Source: Prevotellaceae bacterium
GTDB lineage: Bacteria > Bacteroidota > Bacteroidia > Bacteroidales > Paludibacteraceae
Assembly: GCA_031270065.1 (NCBI GenBank)
Contig: JAISYF010000082.1
Span: 1 to 64,000, forward strand
DNA length: 64,000 bases
Reading direction: 5' to 3'
Notes under the pieces: model-generated
The model's database searches: none
Told to the model about the DNA's origin: nothing
What the model saw: the letters and a program-made list of their open reading frames with translations, nothing else
In this document: positions 9,920-18,617 of the stretch, piece by piece
Position numbering within the stretch: the stretch's first letter is position 1
Layout of the letters: each line of letters begins with the position of its first letter
Position numbers and translations under genes: made by a program

Positions 9920-10141
9920 GTTATTTGTTGTTATTTGTTGTTATTTGTTGTTATTTATAGTTATTCGTAGTTATTTATAGTTATTTATGGTTATTTATAG
10001 TTATTAAATTCCGATAATCTACAACAATTTACAACAACAAATAACTATCAATAACAACAAATAACCATTAATAACAACGAATAACTGCCAATAACAACAA
10101 ATAACTATTAATAACAACAAATAACTATCAATAACCATCAA
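9920..10141. repeat. 10-bp-period tandem repeats arranged as a giant inverted repeat
   Basis: Left arm (GTTATTTGTT/GTTATTTATA)n about 9920-10005; right arm of inverted units ACAAATAACTATCAATAACA about 10031-10141. Confidence 0.9.
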
Positions 10142-10146
10142 CAACA

Positions 10147-11232
10147 ATGAAATTAATGAATATATTAGTTCAACTTTCGCACCCTGCGCATTTTCATTTG
10201 TATAAGAATGTGATTAAAAATTTGCAGGCAGACGGTCATAAAGTTTTTATTCTCATAAAGAGCAAAGATATTTTGGAGGAGTTGCTCAAAGCCGCTAACT
10301 TGCAGTATTACAATATTTTACCAAACTATAAACGAAAAAACAAATTCGATATTCTCTGGCAAATGGTGGTAAAAGATTGGCGGATTTTGAAGTTTTGCCT
10401 CAAACACAAAATTGATTTGCTTACAGGTTCTACGCCCGAAGCGGCACAAATTGGCTGGCTGTTGCGGAAATATTCGGTAAATCTTATAGAAGACGATATG
10501 GCGGTGGTGCCTGCGTGGGAAAAAGCAGCGGGCAGGTTTGTGCAAACCGTAGTGTCGCCAGAGGTGTGCAACAACGGAAAACTTGAACGCAAGTCGGTGA
10601 AATACAACGGTTTTCAAAAACTTGCGTACCTGCACCCGAACTATTTTACACCCGATATTTCTGTGGTAAAAAAATATTTTTCAACAGAAAAAAACTATTT
10701 TTTACTGCGTTTTGCGAAATTAAATGCGTACCACGATTCAGGAATTGACGGAATTTCTACTGAAATTGCCGAAAATATTATAAAAATTTTGGAAAAAAAA
10801 GGAAATATTTATATTACATCTGAAAGAGAGTTAGAGCCGCAATTTGAACGTTATCGCCTCAATATCAATCCGTTAGACATACATCACATTATGGCTTTTG
10901 CAAAAATGTATATCGGCGACTCGCAAAGTATGGCGGTGGAGGCTGCAATGCTCGGCGTGCCGTCAATTCGTTTCAACGATTTTGCAGGCAGAATCGGCGT
11001 TTTGGAGGAGTTGGAACAAAAATACCGCCTGACTTTCGGCATAAAATCAGATGAGCCTGAAAAATTTTATAAAATGGTTGAAAATCTGTTGGATATGCCC
11101 GATTTATCAGAAATTTTTCAAACAAGGCGGCAAAAAATGCTTTCCGAAAAAATTGATGTAACGGAGTTTTTGACATGGTTTTTTGAAAATTACCCGACCT
11201 CCAAATTAGAAATTAACCACACAATAAAATGA
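10147..11232 (+). CDS. DUF354-like glycosyltransferase-fold protein
   Basis: 361 aa; MNILVQLSHPAHFHLYKNVIKNLQADGHKVFILIK and GDSQSMAVEAAMLGVPSIRFNDFAG. Confidence 0.8.
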   Translation: MKLMNILVQLSHPAHFHLYKNVIKNLQADGHKVFILIKSKDILEELLKAANLQYYNILPNYKRKNKFDILWQMVVKDWRILKFCLKHKIDLLTGSTPEAAQIGWLLRKYSVNLIEDDMAVVPAWEKAAGRFVQTVVSPEVCNNGKLERKSVKYNGFQKLAYLHPNYFTPDISVVKKYFSTEKNYFLLRFAKLNAYHDSGIDGISTEIAENIIKILEKKGNIYITSERELEPQFERYRLNINPLDIHHIMAFAKMYIGDSQSMAVEAAMLGVPSIRFNDFAGRIGVLEELEQKYRLTFGIKSDEPEKFYKMVENLLDMPDLSEIFQTRRQKMLSEKIDVTEFLTWFFENYPTSKLEINHTIK

Positions 11233-11240
11233 TTAATTAT

Positions 11241-11315
11241 AAAACCACTAACATCACAAACCACACAAACATCACAAATAAAATTCGTGTGGTTAGTGTA
11301 GTTCGTGGTTAAAAA
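11241..11315. repeat. Long imperfect hairpin upstream of the next gene
   Basis: CCACTAACATCACAAACCACAC ... GTGTGGTTAGTGTAGTTCGTGG, about 18 of 22 positions complementary. Confidence 0.65.
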
Positions 11316-11352
11316 AAAATATTAAAATTACTTCTTGCAACTTTAATTTAAT

Positions 11353-12114
11353 ATGGATTTTACTTTAAAAACATACAAAAAACTTTTATTAGAGTTAAAA
11401 AATAATTGTTATAATTTTTTGACTTTCGAGCAATTTTGCAGCGGGAAAACGGCGGAAAAGTTTGTAATTCTCAGGCACGATGTTGATTTGAAAGCCGAAA
11501 ATTCGCTCGAAACAGCGAAAATTGAAAACTTGCTCGGAATTTGTGCAAGTTACTATTTTTGCATTATTCCGCAGAGCGATAAACCTCACATTATCAAGCA
11601 GATAGCAGAGTTAGGACACGAAATAGGCTATCATTACGAGGATTTGTCGCTTTTCAAGGGCGATAAAAAAAAGGCAATCGCACATTTTGAACAAAATTTG
11701 GCTTATTTCAGAGAATTTTACCCTGTGAAAACGATTTGTATGCACGGCAGTCCAACCTCAAAATTCGACAACAGAAACATCTGGGAATCATATAGTTACA
11801 AAGATTTCGGCATTATCGGCGAGCCATATTTTGATGTGGATTTTGATAAAATTTTTTACCTTACCGACACAGGCAGAACTTGGAACGGTTCTCGTTTCAG
11901 CATAAGGGACAAAGTGGAAACTTTGGCGTTTACGCAAAAATTCAACACTACGCAAGAAATTATTAACGCGCTTAAAATCAATAATTTACCCAATAAAATT
12001 ATGATTACCTCCCACCCACAGCGTTGGACTGATAATTTATTTGCGTGGTTGTGGGAATTTTTTTTTCAAAAAACAAAAAATATTATAAAATTTTTCTTAC
12101 TTTTGCACTTTTAA
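11353..12114 (+). CDS. Polysaccharide-deacetylase-like hypothetical protein
   Basis: 253 aa; FVILRHDVDLKAENSLETAKIENLLGICASYYFC..HEIGYHYED..CMHGSPTSKFDNR; lies in a polysaccharide cluster. Confidence 0.7.
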   Translation: MDFTLKTYKKLLLELKNNCYNFLTFEQFCSGKTAEKFVILRHDVDLKAENSLETAKIENLLGICASYYFCIIPQSDKPHIIKQIAELGHEIGYHYEDLSLFKGDKKKAIAHFEQNLAYFREFYPVKTICMHGSPTSKFDNRNIWESYSYKDFGIIGEPYFDVDFDKIFYLTDTGRTWNGSRFSIRDKVETLAFTQKFNTTQEIINALKINNLPNKIMITSHPQRWTDNLFAWLWEFFFQKTKNIIKFFLLLHF

Positions 12115-12142
12115 AGTCATTGAAAAACAACTAAACTAAACG

Positions 12143-13699
12143 ATGACAAAACAGACAAAAAAACGAAATTTATTAAAATTGATTTTCTACAAACCCTCAA
12201 ATAGCAGGCTTCTAACTGACATTATCGCTTGGGCGAGCGCAATCGCAATAATGGTAATTTGGCGTTTATCAAGCGAAAAAGTGGTGATTTTAGATTATGT
12301 AACGATGTTCCTGCGAATTATTGCGTTTTGGTTTGTAGTCAGTTATTTATTGCAAAAATACAAAAAACGGATTAGGTTGGATTTTGCAAGCGATTTTTTT
12401 ATATTAACGCTCGTTTCCGGTATCGTTTATGGCGGAACTTACTTTGGAATCGTATTTGATTTAATTGATTTTACGCATTATTCAAAATACGTTACCGTAA
12501 TGGTTGTCGTAATAGTGATTGTAATGGAAATTATAAATGTTCTGATTTATTACGGTTATAAATACGCCACAAATGCAGATGTAACTTACCCGCGAATACG
12601 CGCTCGCAAAAATGTGCAAGTGATAAAAGAGTCGCAAAGAATTGAGGAGGAGGAATTTAATGAGATAAAAGGAACGATTATTTCTTATACAAATAAAAAA
12701 AGTTTTGATTTTTTGCAAAAATATGTTGATATTTCGAGTTCAAATACAAAAGTAATGTCTGCCGAATCGCTTATAAATGTTAATACAATCCGCAAATATC
12801 GTTACGATGCGATAATAAATCTTGCAAAAATGAACTCAATTCGCGGAATAAACCGCGTTCTTGTGAAAATTAATGCAAAATTGCCCGACAATGGAATTTT
12901 TTGCATCTGTTATCAGTCAATAGAGGATTTTAACAAATATATCAATGAAAAATACCCGTTTATAATTAGAAAAATTGTGCAAGCGGCGTATTTTATTCAA
13001 AAAAGAGTTTTGCCTAAAATATTGCTGACAAATAGATTATGGTTTGATATTACAGGTGGGAAAAAACGCATTTTTTCTAATGTGGAAATGCTTGGAAGGC
13101 TCTATTATTGCGGTTTTGAGGTAATTGCGGAAAAAACAGTCGAAAATATCAGTTGGATTGTTGCCAAACGCGCAACGCAGCCGCAAAAACAGACGAATAA
13201 ACGTTATGGGCTTGTGATAAAATTGCCGAGAGTTTGCAAAAACCGCAAAATCGTCTTTTTCTACAAAATGCGCACGATGTACCCTTATTCAGAGTACATT
13301 CAAAAATATATCTACGACCGTCAGGGAACAGACGAAATCGGCAAGGCGAAAAACGATATTAGGATTACAAAATGGGGAAAAGTGTTTAGAAAATTTTGGA
13401 TTGACGAACTGCCAATGATTTTTAATCTTATAAAAGGCGATATAAAAATTGTAGGCGTACGCCCGCTCAGCAGAGTGTATTTTGAAACGTATCCGCCTCA
13501 TTTACAGGCAAAAAGAACAAAAACTAAGCCGGGTCTTATTCCGCCGTTTTATGTGGATTTGCCGAAAAACGAGCAAGAAATTTTCAATTCTGAGGAACGT
13601 TATCTTGACCAATACCTCAAATCGCCGCTGAAAACAGATGCAAAATATTTTTTTAAAGCGATGTATAATATTTGGGTAAAAAGAGCGAGAAGCCATTAA
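12143..13699 (+). CDS. Sugar transferase (polyprenyl glycosylphosphotransferase-like) with N-terminal membrane region
   Basis: 518 aa; multiple TM segments, C-terminal KITKWGKVFRKFWIDELPMIFNLIKGDIKIVGVRPLSR..KPGLIPPFYVDL. Confidence 0.88.
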   Translation: MTKQTKKRNLLKLIFYKPSNSRLLTDIIAWASAIAIMVIWRLSSEKVVILDYVTMFLRIIAFWFVVSYLLQKYKKRIRLDFASDFFILTLVSGIVYGGTYFGIVFDLIDFTHYSKYVTVMVVVIVIVMEIINVLIYYGYKYATNADVTYPRIRARKNVQVIKESQRIEEEEFNEIKGTIISYTNKKSFDFLQKYVDISSSNTKVMSAESLINVNTIRKYRYDAIINLAKMNSIRGINRVLVKINAKLPDNGIFCICYQSIEDFNKYINEKYPFIIRKIVQAAYFIQKRVLPKILLTNRLWFDITGGKKRIFSNVEMLGRLYYCGFEVIAEKTVENISWIVAKRATQPQKQTNKRYGLVIKLPRVCKNRKIVFFYKMRTMYPYSEYIQKYIYDRQGTDEIGKAKNDIRITKWGKVFRKFWIDELPMIFNLIKGDIKIVGVRPLSRVYFETYPPHLQAKRTKTKPGLIPPFYVDLPKNEQEIFNSEERYLDQYLKSPLKTDAKYFFKAMYNIWVKRARSH

Positions 13700-13735
13700 A
13701 AAAATTGGCTTGCCTAATATATAAAATCTAAAAAT

Positions 13736-14686
13736 ATGGATATTTCAATAATAATACCTCTTTATAACGAGGCAGAAAGTTTGCCTAAACTTTACGAATG
13801 GATTAAAAAAGTGATGAATGAAAATAATTTTTCTTACGAAATTATTTTTGTAAATGACGGCTCAACCGATAATTCGTGGCAGGTTCTCAACGAGTTGCAC
13901 AGGGAATCGAACAATATTCACGCAATTCGTTTTCGGAAAAATTACGGCAAATCACCCGCGCTTTTCTGCGGATTTGAGAAGGCGCAAGGCGAAGTTGTTA
14001 TTACCCTTGATGCCGATTTGCAGGACAGCCCAAACGAAATTCCTGCACTTTTTTCTATGATAAAAAATGACGGATACGACCTCATAAGCGGTTGGAAACA
14101 AAAACGTTACGACAACGCGCTAACAAAAAATCTGCCCTCGAAAATCTACAACTCTTTTGCGCGGAAAGTTACAGGACTCAAACTGCATGATATGAATTGC
14201 GGGCTGAAAGCGTATCGCCGGGAAGTAGTGAAAAGTATCGAAGTTTATGGCGAAATGCACCGTTATATTCCATATTTGGCGAAAAATGCAGGCTTTACCA
14301 AAATAGGAGAAAAGGTAGTAGAACACCGCAAACGCGAGTTCGGCACAACAAAATTCGGTATGGAACGCTTTGTAAATGGTTATTTAGACCTGTTTTCGCT
14401 GTGGTTCTTAAACCGATTCGGCAAAAAACCGATGCACTTTTTCGGACTTTTGGGCAGTGTAATGTTTTTGCTCGGACTTCTGGCAATCATTTTGGTGGGT
14501 TTAGTGAAATTTATCGCGTTACACAAAGGCACTCCAATGCCGCTCGTAACCAATACGCCATATTTTTATATCGCGCTGACAATGATGATTTTAGGCACGC
14601 AAATGTTTCTTTCGGGCTTTGTCGGCGAACTTGTGGCGAGAAATTCCGAAAATAGAAATAATTATAATATTGCGGAAAGTTTTTAG
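13736..14686 (+). CDS. Family 2 glycosyltransferase (dolichol-phosphate mannosyltransferase/ArnC-like)
   Basis: 316 aa; MDISIIIPLYNEAESLPKLYEWI, FVNDGSTDNSW, ITLDADLQDSPNEIP, two C-terminal TM segments. Confidence 0.94.
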   Translation: MDISIIIPLYNEAESLPKLYEWIKKVMNENNFSYEIIFVNDGSTDNSWQVLNELHRESNNIHAIRFRKNYGKSPALFCGFEKAQGEVVITLDADLQDSPNEIPALFSMIKNDGYDLISGWKQKRYDNALTKNLPSKIYNSFARKVTGLKLHDMNCGLKAYRREVVKSIEVYGEMHRYIPYLAKNAGFTKIGEKVVEHRKREFGTTKFGMERFVNGYLDLFSLWFLNRFGKKPMHFFGLLGSVMFLLGLLAIILVGLVKFIALHKGTPMPLVTNTPYFYIALTMMILGTQMFLSGFVGELVARNSENRNNYNIAESF

Positions 14687-14707
14687 AAAAAAATTTTATA
14701 CACAAAA

Positions 14708-14739
14708 CGGCGCGTTTTTAAGAACTCGCCGCTTTTTTA
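14708..14739 (+). terminator. Intrinsic terminator
   Basis: CGGCG ... CGCCG stem followed by CTTTTTT. Confidence 0.55.
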
Positions 14740-14770
14740 GTTTCCTTTCTAATTTATTTGAGAAAATTTC

Positions 14771-16492
14771 TCAAAAACTCACATTATAATTCACTTGCAC
14801 GCCTTTATAGGCAGGCACCCAACGGCAAACGCCGCCCGAACAGTTGTAGCCTGCGCGGGTTCTGCCGTAAGCCAAACCGATGCGGTGCGCGCCAATAGTG
14901 TAGGTCAAGCCGCCGTTGTAGTAGTGATTGCCGTTGCCGCCAACGTTAATCAAATCGGAGGCGTAAATCATTAACGAGCGGAAAAGTGAAATTTCGGCAA
15001 GCGCAAACAGCCAATCGCCGCGCTCATCTTTGGCATCGTAATCGCTAAATTTCAACATATCCTGCGCAAAAAGATACTGAACCTCACCCCTAAACGCAAA
15101 TTTGCTGTGCGGTTGATACTTCAAATCCACAATCGCGATGTGCGATTTTTTTAAATGTCCCTCTTTTTCAATAATTTTTTGATTGTAAATTTGGAACATA
15201 TATGTTGCCGAAAGCGAAAACGTTTTTGAGATTTTTTTAGAAAATTCAAGATTAACATCAGTGTAATAAGTTGAATCAAATCCGAAAAAATTTGTGTTGT
15301 AACCCTCTGTACCCCAATTATTTACGCCTGCGGTATATTTTTTGCCACTTTTGTCAGTTTTTTTCAGTCCGCAAATATAGGAGGCGTTGAGTTTGAAAGT
15401 TGTGCCATATTTTCCGCCCATTTTAGTGCCTTTTTTAAAGGTGTAGCCGAAACTCCCCTGAAACGCCCATTCGCCTGTCGGTTGCGTGGCGTAGGGATAG
15501 AGCGCAGCCAAAGCGTAAGTGTGCGTCTGCGAAAAAGCAGGCAGGTGATTTATAAAAGCGGCTGTCCCACGCTGCGAACGGACGGAGCGAAACGACATAT
15601 TATCGCTGCGTTTTACCTGCAAAAGCGCGCTCAAACCTTTCTGTGAATAAGTACCCGAAAGCATCAGCGCAGAGCCTTTTTTGTAAATATAGTCGTTGTC
15701 TGCGCTTGGGTCGTTTGCTTTGAGCGCGTATTCGGCAAGCGCGCTCCAATTTCCTTTTTGCAACTGCAAACGAAAATCGCAGGCAGCAACATTTTTTGGC
15801 AAATTCAGTTTTTCATTCAAATTTGGCAAAATATCCTCGTCAGGCTGAAAACGGCTTACAAAAGATGCGCCAAGCAAAATATTCCAGTTTTTTTCGTTCA
15901 ATTTTTTAAACCATTCATTAATATTTAATTCCAAATCACCGCCCCAAACTGCACCCTGCGAAAAATCAAAACCCCAATAATTATTTTTATTGTAGTTAAA
16001 ATAAATTCTCTGGAAACCGCCTAACGCCTTAATTCTCACGCCTTTATACGGCATTGCGATAAATCTTGCGCCGCGCAGCGAATTGTCGATGCCGAGCGTT
16101 CTTTCCTCGTAGGTTCTGAAAATAAAACCGCTGCCGAACTGTTCGTAAAAATTGCCCAAAGTGAGCGAATAATTTTTGTATTTGCCTGTAACATAGAGGT
16201 TTGGCAAGCCTGCGCCCGCAAATTCAGGCTCAAAACCGACAAGCGGCTTTGTCAGCAACTCCAACCGCGCCCCCGCATCAACAAATTTACTGTTCAAATT
16301 TAGATTTAAATAGTTGTTCGACAGGAAGTTATCGGTAACTTCCTCTGTATCAATCTGCTCGTCTTTCTGTGGAAAAAGAATGTCTGTCTGAAAACTGCCC
16401 GAAAAATTGATTTTTTCCTGCGAAACAGCAGTGAAAGACAGACAAAAAACGATAATTAATGCTGTAAAAAAAATTTTGTTAGTCATAATCAA
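14771..16492 (-). CDS. DUF6029-like outer-membrane beta-barrel protein
   Basis: 573 aa; signal peptide; INFSGSFQTDILFPQKDE, GNFYEQFGSGFIFRTYEERTLGIDNSLRGAR; alternating beta-strand pattern. Confidence 0.75.
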   Translation of the reverse strand: MIMTNKIFFTALIIVFCLSFTAVSQEKINFSGSFQTDILFPQKDEQIDTEEVTDNFLSNNYLNLNLNSKFVDAGARLELLTKPLVGFEPEFAGAGLPNLYVTGKYKNYSLTLGNFYEQFGSGFIFRTYEERTLGIDNSLRGARFIAMPYKGVRIKALGGFQRIYFNYNKNNYWGFDFSQGAVWGGDLELNINEWFKKLNEKNWNILLGASFVSRFQPDEDILPNLNEKLNLPKNVAACDFRLQLQKGNWSALAEYALKANDPSADNDYIYKKGSALMLSGTYSQKGLSALLQVKRSDNMSFRSVRSQRGTAAFINHLPAFSQTHTYALAALYPYATQPTGEWAFQGSFGYTFKKGTKMGGKYGTTFKLNASYICGLKKTDKSGKKYTAGVNNWGTEGYNTNFFGFDSTYYTDVNLEFSKKISKTFSLSATYMFQIYNQKIIEKEGHLKKSHIAIVDLKYQPHSKFAFRGEVQYLFAQDMLKFSDYDAKDERGDWLFALAEISLFRSLMIYASDLINVGGNGNHYYNGGLTYTIGAHRIGLAYGRTRAGYNCSGGVCRWVPAYKGVQVNYNVSF

Positions 16493-16592
16493 ACTTTTAT
16501 CTTTTAGTTTTTATCCATAAACTTCACATACGGTTATTAATATATTGTCCTACGGACAAAAATATTGAATTCTTAACTTTTAATTTTAACTT

Positions 16593-17081
16593 TTAATTTT
16601 TAACTATTTCCCTTACTTTTTCAATCCAATTTTCTGCTGAGCCTTCTACAAAGCCTTTGCGCGAGAAAACTTGATTGCCGTTGCCATCGTATATAAAGAC
16701 GGCGGGAACGTACTTATTGACGTTCATTGCGCGGTCGAAATCACCGTTGGGGTCAAGCAAAATCTCGTATTCCCAACCTTTTTGATTGATGTAAGGCTTA
16801 ACTTTTTGCGAGTTTTGAGCCTCGTCAATAGAAACAGCAAATATTTTTACGCCTGTTTCCTTTTGCCACTCCTCATAAAGTTCAGAAACTTCCTCAAGTT
16901 CGCGCAAACAAGGCTTGCACCAAAGAGCAAAGAAACTGATAATAAACGGTTTATCACCATTTCTAAGGGTGTCGGTATTAATGGTTTTTCCGTCAATAGT
17001 TTTTAGCGTAACAGAGGGCAGTTGCGCAAATATATTCGCAGCAAAGAGCACAAAAAATGATAAAATGAGTATGTTTTTCAT
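16593..17081 (-). CDS. TlpA-family thioredoxin-like protein
   Basis: Start chosen at MKNILILSFFVLFAANIFAQ; ISFFALWCKPCLRELEEVSELYEEWQKETGVKIFAVSID with WCKPC motif. Confidence 0.9.
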   Translation of the reverse strand: MKNILILSFFVLFAANIFAQLPSVTLKTIDGKTINTDTLRNGDKPFIISFFALWCKPCLRELEEVSELYEEWQKETGVKIFAVSIDEAQNSQKVKPYINQKGWEYEILLDPNGDFDRAMNVNKYVPAVFIYDGNGNQVFSRKGFVEGSAENWIEKVREIVKN

Positions 17082-17269
17082 AAATTTTTTAGAACAAAGA
17101 CAATATAACAAAGAATAAAGACAACTTGCGCCTCTCTTTGTTCTTTGTTTTTTTAGCGCAGCAGTCTTTTTTTTCAAAGAAACCGCAAAGGTACAATTTT
17201 TTTTTAAAATAAAATGTTTTTTTGCCACTGACACACTGAATATTTTCATTTGTTTATCTGTGGCGAAAA

Positions 17270-17371
17270 TTAAATTTCAAACCAAACTTTGCTGCCTTTT
17301 CCCTCTTGGCTTTCGATATAAAGTTCGCTATTGTGGCGGGCTAAAATGACAATCCGTCTGTGTCGGCGGTG
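17270..17371 (-). pseudogene. C-terminal remnant resembling a sensor histidine kinase ATPase domain
   Basis: Minus-strand frame reads HRRHRRIVILARHNSELYIESQEGKGSKVWFEI*, bounded upstream by an in-frame TGA; resembles the HATPase C-terminal IWVESEEGKGSTFYFTL pattern. Confidence 0.45.
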
Positions 17372-17416
17372 TCAGTGAGCGATAAATATTTCCCCTATAA
17401 ATTTTTCAAAAAATTT

Positions 17417-17459
17417 TTATGCGTTTGTGTGTAATTGAGAATTTTATGTTACCTTTGTA
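17417..17459 (+). promoter_or_regulatory. Conserved 43-bp promoter motif, copy B (upstream of fmt)
   Basis: TTATGCGTTTGTGTGTAATTGAGAATTTTATGTTACCTTTGTA. Confidence 0.75.
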
Positions 17460-17514
17460 GCGCAAACCGCAAGGGCGGGATTTGAAACCTGCACCTGCAA
17501 AACACGAAAGAAAT

Positions 17515-18444
17515 ATGCGCATAATTTATATGGGAACGCCCGATTTTTCAGTGCAACCGCTTGAAACTCTGCTTGATAACGGTTGCGAAATTGTTGCGGT
17601 GGTAACGATGCCCGACAAACCTGCGGGGCGTGGACACAAAATTCAATTTTCGCCTGTAAAACAGTTTGCGTTGAAAAAAAACTTGAAAATCCTTCAACCC
17701 GAAAAGTTGAAAGACGAGTTTTTTTTGGCGGAACTTCTGGCGTTAAACGCAGATTTGCAAGTAGTTGTGGCATTTCGTATGCTGCCCGAAGTGGTTTGGA
17801 ATATGCCGCCGCTCGGCACTATCAACCTGCACGCTTCATTGTTGCCTCAATATCGCGGGGCTGCACCGATAAATTGGGCGGTTATAAACGGCGAAAAACA
17901 AACAGGCGTAACGACTTTTCTTTTGCGGCACGAAATTGACACCGGCAACATTCTTTTTCAGCAAAGTATTGATATTCAGCCGACTGACAACGCAGGCACA
18001 ATACACGACAAACTTATGCAAATCGGCTCTGAATTGGTTTTAAAAACGGTGAAAGCGATTGAAAAGGGCGAAATTCAGCCAATTCCGCAGCAAATTTTGG
18101 AAACACAAAAACCTGCGCCGAAAATTTTTAAAGACGACTGCCGTTTGGATTTTTCAAAATCGGCGGCGGAGTTGCACAATTTTGTACGCGGTTTGTCGCC
18201 GTACCCTGCTGCATTTTTTGAGTTTTTGAAAAATGGCGAGCCAACTACTATTAAAGTTTTTGAAACTTTGCCCGAAATTTACGAGCATAATTTTGAACTA
18301 GGCAAAATTCTCACAGACGGAAAAAAAGAACTGAAAATAACCGTTTCCGATGGCTTTCTACACATAAAAACTCTGCAAATATCAGGCAAAAAACAGATGT
18401 CGGCAGAGGATTTTTTGAGAGGAAATTCTTTGGAACATAGATGA
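17515..18444 (+). CDS. fmt: Methionyl-tRNA formyltransferase
   Basis: MRIIYMGTPDFSVQPLETLL, INLHASLLPQYRGAAPINWAVINGEKQTGVTTF. Confidence 0.97.
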   Translation: MRIIYMGTPDFSVQPLETLLDNGCEIVAVVTMPDKPAGRGHKIQFSPVKQFALKKNLKILQPEKLKDEFFLAELLALNADLQVVVAFRMLPEVVWNMPPLGTINLHASLLPQYRGAAPINWAVINGEKQTGVTTFLLRHEIDTGNILFQQSIDIQPTDNAGTIHDKLMQIGSELVLKTVKAIEKGEIQPIPQQILETQKPAPKIFKDDCRLDFSKSAAELHNFVRGLSPYPAAFFEFLKNGEPTTIKVFETLPEIYEHNFELGKILTDGKKELKITVSDGFLHIKTLQISGKKQMSAEDFLRGNSLEHR

Positions 18445-18514
18445 CGCAGATTTTCATAGATAAAATAAATTTGAAATATGGGGTAATGCAACATTTCAAA
18501 CCATCACTTTTTTT

Positions 18515-18606
18515 CAAATATTCAAATCATCAAATCTTCAAATTATCAAATTTTCAAATTGTATTTTTGCATTTTCAAATTTTCAAATCTTCAAATCATC
18601 AAATTT
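18515..18606. repeat. Octamer (TTCAAATN) repeat block
   Basis: caaatattcaaatcatcaaatcttcaaattatcaaattttcaaattgtatttttgcattttcaaattttcaaatc. Confidence 0.85.
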
Positions 18607-18617
18607 AAAAAAAACTT

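Noticed and set aside
13289-13696. Antisense ORFs in the sugar transferase gene
   Set aside because: No family recognised and fully overlapped by a convincing sense gene.
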